Shown one piece after another: positions 1 through 5,415 of a DNA stretch of 8,653 nucleotides. Position 1 is the stretch's first letter; each line of letters starts with the position of its first letter. The position numbers were made by a program, and so were the translations under genes. This DNA comes from an uncultured bacterium (lineage in GTDB: Bacteria; DRYD01). Under the pieces are notes generated by a model. The model ran no database searches. It was not told the DNA's origin and saw only the letters and a program-made list of their open reading frames with translations. The stretch covers positions 1-8,653 of the forward strand of contig CALFWH010000162.1 of assembly GCA_937927985.1 (NCBI GenBank). Direction: 5' to 3'.

Positions 1-2
1 TA

Positions 3-308
3 TTTAAAAATACTAATTTTTATTACCCCATACCCATAGCCACAATAATAATAACCTCTATAACGATGCTTTTAATCTTCGGTTTTATAATGTATATCAT
101 CATATCTTATAAAAAATATCCTAAATTAGAAATGGTTTCAAAAGTAGGTAAAATTATAAAAATAGAGAAAGAAAAATTAATAGTAAATGTAGAAGGAGTA
201 CTATGGGAAGCAATTCCGCTTAACACCAATCTAACCTTTGAAATAAATGAAGAAGTAGAAATCAAGGAAATAAAAGAACTAAAACTCATAATAGATAAAA
301 AAACTTAA
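3..308 (+). CDS. NfeD-family membrane protein, C-terminal part (5' end outside window)
   Basis: The reading frame is open from the window edge to the TAA at 306-308, giving 101 visible residues, so the gene is cut by the window and not short. Visible residues 13-36 form a strongly hydrophobic membrane segment rich in Ile. They are followed by lysines and then a small beta-rich domain with the pattern VGKII..., an acidic-basic turn, GVLWEA, then INEEVEIKEIKELKLII. That spacing (G-x-V, G-x-x-W-x-A, G/E-x-V-x-V, L-x-V) matches the OB-fold domain that ends NfeD proteins, membrane partners of stomatin/slipin proteins. The ATG at 66 lies inside the membrane segment, so it is unlikely to be the true start. 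Most Gly positions usual in NfeD are replaced by Asn or Glu, so the domain is divergent. It lies 33 nt upstream of the radical-SAM gene on the same strand, probably in the same operon. Whether an N-terminal protease domain exists cannot be seen. Confidence 0.6.
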   Translation, partial: FKNTNFYYPIPIATIIITSITMLLIFGFIMYIIISYKKYPKLEMVSKVGKIIKIEKEKLIVNVEGVLWEAIPLNTNLTFEINEEVEIKEIKELKLIIDKKT

Positions 309-341
309 AAAAACCTAAAAAAACAAAAAATTCATAAAAAA

Positions 342-1640
342 ATGAAAAGATTCATAGGAAGAGTAGAATATTTTGGAAGCTTAATATATGACACAGAAAG
401 AAGAGAATATATTCCTCTGGATCAAGACGGCACCAATATACTACTTAATTTAAAACCCAATATAAACATAGACGACTTATATCATAAGTACTTTTCCTCA
501 TTTTTTAGTTATTTTAACTTTAAGAGCTTCATTCAGTTAATACAATCAATTGAAATAATAGATAATCAATACAACTCTAACGCAACATTTATAGAAAATG
601 AAGATCTAGAATTTTATTTAAATAACAGATTTATATCAGCTCCTTTAAAAGTAAGGATAGCCCTTACTTACCAATGTAATCTAAGATGTAGACACTGTTT
701 TTCTAATTCAGGCAAAAAAACTCAACAAGAACTCAATGAAGAATTATCAACCGAAAAAATAATAGACATTTTAGATGAACTAAAAAATAGCGGAGTTTTT
801 TACATATCCTTTGGAGGAGGAGAACCCTTCCTTAAAAAGGATTTCTTCAAAATAATACATAAAGCAAATCAAAACAAAATGAATATATCAATATCCACTT
901 CCCTCACTTCAGAAAATGTAAAAAATTTAATAGAAGAAGAAATCCCAATTCAAGAACTAAAAATATCAATAGAAGCTACCAATTACAAAGAATACATCAA
1001 CTCCAGAGGGAAAAATCTTTTCGATTCTCTGAAAAATAATCTTGAAATAATAAATAAATACAAAAAAAAAACCAATACCTATATTACATTTTCTTTTGTA
1101 CTAAACAAACAAAATTATACATATCTACCTAATTTTCTGAATTTCGCAGAGCAATACAACGCTGATTCAATCCTGTTTTATCCAATATATAACGTAGGAA
1201 GAGCAGAAAATCATCCAGAACTCATATTATCTAATCAAGAAATAGAAAAAATCCAAAAAATAATCAACAATATGAAAGAAAGAACTAAAATAGAAATAGA
1301 ATTTTTTTCAATTCCTTTAAAATTTGGGAAATGGGGTCTATATGAAAACTATGGATGCGGATGTGCTAAAACAACAATCTATATATCACCTTATGGTGAA
1401 ATACTACCAAGTGGAATGTTTATAAAATACAAAGAAAAATTTTCCTTAGGTAATATAAAACAAACTTCATTCAAACAAATATGGAAAAATATAGCTTTAA
1501 ATCAAATAAATAAAATCTCCCCAGATCCAAATTGTACTGGTTGTAACTATTACGAAGAATGTAAAGGAGGATGCTTATTCAGATCTTTTGACAAATATCA
1601 AAAATTCTCCTACAAAGACCCCACCTGCTTAATAAAATAA
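342..1640 (+). CDS. Radical SAM/SPASM enzyme, probable peptide or protein modifier
   Basis: A 432-aa protein. The core radical-SAM cluster motif is CNLRCRHC at residues 112-119 (Cys112, 116, 119), which binds the 4Fe-4S cluster that cleaves S-adenosylmethionine. GGGEP at 158-162 is the SAM-contacting motif. The C-terminal part has the SPASM-like cysteine set Cys339, 341, 398, 401, 407, 411 and 429, including the CxxCxxxxxC...C run of NCTGCNYYEECKGGC, expected to hold auxiliary Fe-S clusters. Residues 1-90 precede the barrel; their pattern (a beta hairpin around YDTERREYIPLD, then helices) recalls the PqqD-like recognition element that binds leader peptides, but that is an inference. Enzymes of this class mature ribosomal peptides or activate sulfatase-type proteins; the substrate is unknown and no obvious small precursor gene is visible here. 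There is no Shine-Dalgarno site before the ATG; the leader is almost pure A. The 201-aa gene follows after 20 nt. Confidence is high for the superfamily and low for the substrate. Confidence 0.9.
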   Translation: MKRFIGRVEYFGSLIYDTERREYIPLDQDGTNILLNLKPNINIDDLYHKYFSSFFSYFNFKSFIQLIQSIEIIDNQYNSNATFIENEDLEFYLNNRFISAPLKVRIALTYQCNLRCRHCFSNSGKKTQQELNEELSTEKIIDILDELKNSGVFYISFGGGEPFLKKDFFKIIHKANQNKMNISISTSLTSENVKNLIEEEIPIQELKISIEATNYKEYINSRGKNLFDSLKNNLEIINKYKKKTNTYITFSFVLNKQNYTYLPNFLNFAEQYNADSILFYPIYNVGRAENHPELILSNQEIEKIQKIINNMKERTKIEIEFFSIPLKFGKWGLYENYGCGCAKTTIYISPYGEILPSGMFIKYKEKFSLGNIKQTSFKQIWKNIALNQINKISPDPNCTGCNYYEECKGGCLFRSFDKYQKFSYKDPTCLIK

Positions 1641-1660
1641 AAAAATCCAAAATAAATAAA

Positions 1661-2266
1661 ATGGAACAAACAATCTACATAATACTTCAAGATATACAAA
1701 CCCTAATCCAAAGATTACAACAAGAACCCAACATAACCCCTGAACTCCAAAATACCATAAATCAAACCCAACAAATAATAAAAGAAATAAATGAACACTT
1801 AGAAAAAAATGAAGAAAAAGAAATATACAAAAAAATACTCAAACTAAAAACAATAGAATTTCAACTAGTTTTCAATGAAGCTAAAAACTCTAACTTTTAC
1901 AAATTCTGGGAAAACTTAATAAATAACATAAAGAAAAACTTGGTAACTAATGAAGAATTATACGAATTCTATAAAACAGAAATGAATAAACTCTTAATGA
2001 ATGCTGAAATAGTAGTCAATATCCTAACCTTAGAAGATGAAGATATAATCTTTAAAACCTTTGTAGATATAATGTTTGGAGAAGCATTTAAAACATATTA
2101 CAATATTTTACAAAAATTACATAAATTCATATTTAACAGGGAATTAGAAATTTTAGAAGAAATAAAAGAAAACTTACCAACAGTAGTTTTCTATTTTTCA
2201 CAAATACAAAAACTAATCCCCCCAGAATACTCCGAAAATGTTGAAAAACTACTGGAAAATTCCTAA
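1661..2266 (+). CDS. Uncharacterised 201-aa helical protein in the radical-SAM operon
   Basis: I do not recognise this protein. It has 201 residues, contains no cysteine and is rich in Glu, Lys, Asn and Ile. Residues 1-60 have a Gln/Asn-rich heptad-like pattern and could form a coiled-coil hairpin (breaks near PNITPE at about 23-28). The rest alternates charged and hydrophobic residues as expected for an alpha-helical bundle. There is no signal peptide or clear membrane segment, so it is probably cytoplasmic. The coding strand is strikingly C-rich: in 1661-1740 I count 22 C against 5 G. The start ATG follows an A-rich leader with no Shine-Dalgarno site. It sits between a radical-SAM enzyme and a P-loop NTPase with gaps of 20 and 28 nt, so it is probably co-expressed with them as a partner, scaffold or substrate. 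The absence of cysteine argues against it being a thioether-type substrate. The ORF itself is convincing from its length and packing; no function can be given. Confidence 0.75.
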   Translation: MEQTIYIILQDIQTLIQRLQQEPNITPELQNTINQTQQIIKEINEHLEKNEEKEIYKKILKLKTIEFQLVFNEAKNSNFYKFWENLINNIKKNLVTNEELYEFYKTEMNKLLMNAEIVVNILTLEDEDIIFKTFVDIMFGEAFKTYYNILQKLHKFIFNRELEILEEIKENLPTVVFYFSQIQKLIPPEYSENVEKLLENS

Positions 2267-2294
2267 AAAAAATAAACAAATAAACTAGTAAAAT

Positions 2295-3122
2295 ATGAAA
2301 ATCACTGGATTTATAGGATTATGTAAAAATGTAGGTAAAACTACCTACCTTAATAAATACATTCAGGATAAAAATAACTACATAATAACAAGTATAGGAT
2401 GGGATGGAGAAGCAATAGATCACATATTTGGAATAAAAAAACCTTCAATAAAAGTCAAAGAAAATAATTTAGTATGTACCTATAGTAACCTTAAACCAAC
2501 TAACTCAATAAAAATCCTATCCTTACCCATAGAAAATCAATTCTTAGGTAAGTTAGAAATCTATAAAATGACAAAAGAAGATATAGTACAAATAGCTGGC
2601 CCCTCAAGCATAACTCAAATTAAAACATTCTTATCAAAAGTCAAAGAAATAAAAGATAAAGAAAAAATAGAAAAAATAATAATAGATGGAGCAGCAGATA
2701 GAAGAATATCCCTATCAATAGCAAACCACGTGTACTACATAATAGGACCGACATTTTCCCAAAACCCCCAAAAAATCATAAGAACAATTCAAGGAATTAT
2801 ACAAATTTCCCAAATCCCCATCTATTCAAATAATTCCCAAAATCCTATACCCCTATCTTCTATAAATGAAAAAAATATAAAAAATCTAAACAAAAATGAT
2901 ATATATCTTCTTGATAATCCCTCAAAAATAATAATAAATTATGAACTTATACCCAAAATCCTACAAGAATACCAAATATTCCACAAATCTAAACCAGAAA
3001 AATTCACAATAGTAATAAACTCATTCAACGCAGAAACCATGAGTCATACCCTAAACCCAAATGACATCATAAAACATTTTAATCAATCCAATCTACCAAT
3101 CAATTTCATAACATTAACTTAG
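2295..3122 (+). CDS. P-loop NTPase resembling KamB (aminomutase reactivase subunit)
   Basis: A 275-aa soluble protein. The N-terminus carries a deviant P-loop, GLCKNVGKTT at residues 8-17, in place of the GxGKNxGKTT I associate with KamB and MobB-like NTPases; a Cys occupies the second Gly position. Further blocks that fit KamB as I remember it are TSIGWDGE (32-39), AGPS (101-104) and DGAADRR (131-137) after a hydrophobic strand resembling Walker B (KIIIDGA). KamB is known as part of the reactivation factor for the B12-dependent lysine 5,6-aminomutase. No aminomutase subunit (KamD/E) or KamC is visible here, so the partner may differ. The C-terminal 100 residues are less conserved in appearance and Asn/Ile-rich. 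The TAG stop overlaps the GTG start of the methyltransferase gene (TAGTG), which suggests translational coupling. The start has no Shine-Dalgarno site. Nucleotide binding is likely; the KamB assignment is moderate and rests on remembered motifs only. Confidence 0.6.
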   Translation: MKITGFIGLCKNVGKTTYLNKYIQDKNNYIITSIGWDGEAIDHIFGIKKPSIKVKENNLVCTYSNLKPTNSIKILSLPIENQFLGKLEIYKMTKEDIVQIAGPSSITQIKTFLSKVKEIKDKEKIEKIIIDGAADRRISLSIANHVYYIIGPTFSQNPQKIIRTIQGIIQISQIPIYSNNSQNPIPLSSINEKNIKNLNKNDIYLLDNPSKIIINYELIPKILQEYQIFHKSKPEKFTIVINSFNAETMSHTLNPNDIIKHFNQSNLPINFITLT

Positions 3123-3925
3123 TGATTACTCTTATCAACTTAGTAATTAAGTACCTTGAACTATTTTTAATAGGTACCTACTATTCACTATATAACTTTA
3201 TCATCTCTTTTCTAGACCTTTTTATAATCCCTTATCAATTAACTAAATCAGAAAAACTCATCTCTTTACTTAAAAAATACCTAAAATTCACTCTAATAAA
3301 ATTACTTGTTTTCTATCAATATTTATTACTTCCAGGAAGATGGATAACATATTTGGAAACCAGAAAATACAAACTACCAAATTCCCAAAATTACACTTAT
3401 GGAGAAACTCCCTACTTAACATCTTTTCAAATATTACAAGATCTGTTTAGTACAATAAAAAAAGAGGACTACATTTTTATAGATTTAGGTTGTGGAACAG
3501 GTAAAAATGTTTTTATATCCTCCGTATTTTTTGATCTACAATCAATAGGAATAGACAATATAAAAACATTCATAAATAAAGCAAATCAAATAAGTACTCT
3601 TCTATTTAAAAACCAACAAACTCAATTTATAAAATCTGATATTTTAGAATTCTTAAATTCACCCAGTAATAAAGAAAAATTACAACACAAAAAAATTATT
3701 TTTTACATAGCAGCAACTGCTTTTGAAGAAACATTCTTTTATGAAATAATCAATAAAATTCTTGATTCTTATCCCCACTCGGTAATAATAACCATCTCTA
3801 AAGCGATAAGCAAAAAAAATATAAACTCTAAAAATACAGTTTTTAATTTAATGAAGAAAAACTATTATTTTGGTTGGGGAAAATCAAGCGTTTTCTTTTA
3901 CTTAACTATATGTTATCTTCAATAA
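3122..3925 (+). CDS. Membrane-anchored class I SAM-dependent methyltransferase, DOT1-like motif I region
   Basis: A 267-aa protein that starts with GTG overlapping the upstream stop by one base; no ATG exists in frame until residue 244, so GTG is the only sensible start. Residues 1-37 are strongly hydrophobic and probably form one or two membrane segments; a second hydrophobic patch lies at about 58-71. The catalytic domain begins near YGETP (93-97) and has motif I FIDLGCGTGKN (119-129), which binds SAM, then GID (143-145) as the acidic motif II and SD at 172-173. The YGETP...DLGCG spacing recalls DOT1-like lysine methyltransferases, and small bacterial membrane-linked methyltransferases share it; the substrate could be protein, lipid or a small molecule. 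As the last gene of the left operon it may act on the product of the radical-SAM enzyme, but this is inference. Its 3' end overlaps trxA by 20 bp on the other strand. Confidence is high for the fold and low for the substrate. Confidence 0.75.
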   Translation: MITLINLVIKYLELFLIGTYYSLYNFIISFLDLFIIPYQLTKSEKLISLLKKYLKFTLIKLLVFYQYLLLPGRWITYLETRKYKLPNSQNYTYGETPYLTSFQILQDLFSTIKKEDYIFIDLGCGTGKNVFISSVFFDLQSIGIDNIKTFINKANQISTLLFKNQQTQFIKSDILEFLNSPSNKEKLQHKKIIFYIAATAFEETFFYEIINKILDSYPHSVIITISKAISKKNINSKNTVFNLMKKNYYFGWGKSSVFFYLTICYLQ

Positions 3926-4226
3926 ACTTTATTAATTCTTTTTTGGATACGAACCCAACTATTTGATTAACCTGTTTTCCGTTTTTGAAAATCATCAAGG
4001 TAGGTATTCCAGTAATCCAATATCTTTGAGCTATTTGGGTACTTTCATCAGTATTTACTTTAACGAATTTTACTTTATTTGAATATTCTTTTGCTACTTC
4101 TTCAAATATCGGTTCAAGCATTTTACAGGGCATACACCAAGGAGCCCAAAAATCAACTATAACAGGTAAATCACTTTTCAATACTTCATTATCAAAATCC
4201 GCATCTGTTACATGAATTAAGGCCAT
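3906..4226 (-). CDS. trxA: Thioredoxin with WCMPC active site
   Basis: A complete thioredoxin of 106 residues counted from the ATG at 4226, the usual family length. It reduces disulfides in cytoplasmic proteins and is recharged by thioredoxin reductase, which is not in this window. Hallmarks are the buried Asp25 (VDFWAPW), the active site WCMPC at residues 30-34, and the cis-proline loop GIPTL with Pro75. The usual centre is WCGPC; here the Gly is Met, which should change redox potential or partner choice. A GTG three codons upstream (4235) gives an alternative start MKIM..., but the purine-rich AGGGAG at 4235-4240 sits 8 nt from the ATG and overlaps that GTG, so the ATG is preferred. It is the last gene of the clpC-pgk-trxA run, 22 nt after pgk. 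Its stop lies within the 3' end of the convergent methyltransferase gene. Confidence 0.93.
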   Translation of the reverse strand: MALIHVTDADFDNEVLKSDLPVIVDFWAPWCMPCKMLEPIFEEVAKEYSNKVKFVKVNTDESTQIAQRYWITGIPTLMIFKNGKQVNQIVGFVSKKELIKFIEDNI

Positions 4227-4234
4227 TATTTTCA

Positions 4235-4243
4235 CTCCCTTCC
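4235..4243 (-). promoter_or_regulatory. Ribosome binding site of trxA (decides the start)
   Basis: On the minus strand the sequence reads GGAAGGGAG here. The AGGGAG core (4235-4240) is 8 nt from the ATG at 4226, an ideal distance, and overlaps the upstream GTG at 4235. An AAGGA further upstream could serve the GTG with 5-nt spacing, so the longer form is not excluded. Confidence 0.6.
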
Positions 4244-4248
4244 TTTTA

Positions 4249-5403
4249 CTACACCTTTACATTGTTAATAATATATTCTATAGCAGATAGAGTTGATTTT
4301 TCTAGGAATTCTAAGGTTGCTCCCCCACCAGTAGATACAAAATCTATATAATTACCTATTTCTTGCTTAGATAAGTTTTTGTTTATAAAACTCAAAGTAT
4401 CTCCTCCACCTACAGATACAAAAGCTCTTGATTTTTCTTTAGCTTTTTTCAAAGAAGCAAGTATTAACATTGATCCATCTTGAAAACCTTTCTCAAATAT
4501 ACCCATTGGCCCATTCCAAAAAACTAATTCCGAATTTTCAATATCTTGCAATTGATCATCATCAAAAATAACATCAACAATTATTTCATTTCCAACTTGA
4601 TCTATCTCTTTAATTTCTTTATTTTGATAGTTATCGTCAACTGTAACAAATTTGTTAGGCAAAATAATTTTTGGATTGTTAATTAAATCATTAATATCAA
4701 TATCTTCGTAAAAAGATTTTCCTATATTTTTGCCCATTTGTTTATATATAGTCAAAGCCATAGCTCCACCAATGAAAATTTTATGAGCTTTTATATTTTT
4801 AATTAATCCCAGTTTATCCGATATCTTAGCACCTCCTAATATTAGAGTAAACTTTCCTTTAGGATCAGTAAACTTTGTTAAGTTTTCAATTTCTTTTTTA
4901 ACAAGGAATCCAAAAAAAGTAGGTAAGAAATTACTTATTCCAGCAACGGAAGAATGTACCCTATGTAATGACCCAAAAGCATCATTAACAAATACATCGG
5001 CTAATTTAGCAAAATTTTTAGCTAAATCTAAAGAATTCTTTGTTTCCCCTTCAAAAAATCTAACATTTTCAAATAAATAAATCTTACCCCCCTTAAAAAC
5101 TAATTCATTAAAATTATCCAAAAATTCCACATCAGTATTAAATATTTTGTTTTCATTAATATAAGAATATAAGATTTTAGTAGTATATTTCTTTTTGTCT
5201 TCTTCGGTTTTTGGTCTTCCTAAGTGCGTAAGTAATATAATATCACAATTCAAATTTAATAAAAAATTAATAGTTTCAAGACTTTCAATTATCCTAGTAT
5301 CATCCTTTACCTTTACATCTTGTAAAGGCACATTATAATCTATTCTTAAAATTACTTTTTTATTAACTATTTCATTTTTATACTGATCTATGTATCTAAT
5401 CAT
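4249..5403 (-). CDS. pgk: Phosphoglycerate kinase
   Basis: A 384-aa protein, slightly short of the usual 390-400 but complete. It transfers the phosphate of 1,3-bisphosphoglycerate to ADP, making ATP and 3-phosphoglycerate, a cytosolic step of glycolysis. Family blocks in order: VILRIDYNVPL (17-27) with Arg20, Asp22 and Asn24; LLTHLGRPK (57-65); FENVRF (111-116); NDAFGSLHRVHSS (140-152) with Arg148; LGGAKISDK (189-197) with Lys193; GPMGIFE (298-304); GGGDT (332-336); STGGGA (357-362) for nucleotide phosphate binding. The FGSLHRVHS block departs slightly from the common FGTAHRAHAS. The ATG at 5403 has a strong GGAGG 5 nt upstream. The gene follows clpC by 9 nt and precedes trxA by 22 nt. The common partner gapA is not adjacent, so the glycolytic cluster seems broken up here. 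Confidence 0.97.
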   Translation of the reverse strand: MIRYIDQYKNEIVNKKVILRIDYNVPLQDVKVKDDTRIIESLETINFLLNLNCDIILLTHLGRPKTEEDKKKYTTKILYSYINENKIFNTDVEFLDNFNELVFKGGKIYLFENVRFFEGETKNSLDLAKNFAKLADVFVNDAFGSLHRVHSSVAGISNFLPTFFGFLVKKEIENLTKFTDPKGKFTLILGGAKISDKLGLIKNIKAHKIFIGGAMALTIYKQMGKNIGKSFYEDIDINDLINNPKIILPNKFVTVDDNYQNKEIKEIDQVGNEIIVDVIFDDDQLQDIENSELVFWNGPMGIFEKGFQDGSMLILASLKKAKEKSRAFVSVGGGDTLSFINKNLSKQEIGNYIDFVSTGGGATLEFLEKSTLSAIEYIINNVKV

Positions 5404-5408
5404 ACTAA

Positions 5409-5415
5409 CCTCCTA
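5409..5415 (-). promoter_or_regulatory. pgk ribosome binding site overlapping the clpC stop codon
   Basis: The minus strand reads TAGGAGG, so the TAG stop of clpC is the first part of the Shine-Dalgarno site of pgk. The ATG lies 5 nt further on. Ribosomes finishing clpC would pause on this site, which suggests translational coupling of the two genes. Confidence 0.75.

Noticed and set aside
107..289. Minus-strand 60-codon open frame opposite the NfeD-type gene
   Set aside because: It is Ser/Phe/Ile-rich in the manner of an antisense shadow, has no ribosome binding site, and lies entirely opposite a gene with a recognisable domain.
306..342. NfeD and radical-SAM frames are the same frame, separated by a single TAA and 11 open codons, suggesting a broken fusion gene
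   Set aside because: The intervening codons are nearly all A, with no protein-like content, and each gene is a normal stand-alone family member; the shared frame is probably chance.
3870..3905. Possible terminator hairpin (GAAAA / TTTTC) for trxA inside the methyltransferase gene
   Set aside because: The stem is only 5 bp, nearly all A-T, and no clean T-tract follows.
4227..4235. GTG start for thioredoxin giving MKIM at the N-terminus
   Set aside because: The best Shine-Dalgarno core overlaps this GTG and is ideally spaced for the ATG at 4226, and the family usually begins near that Met.
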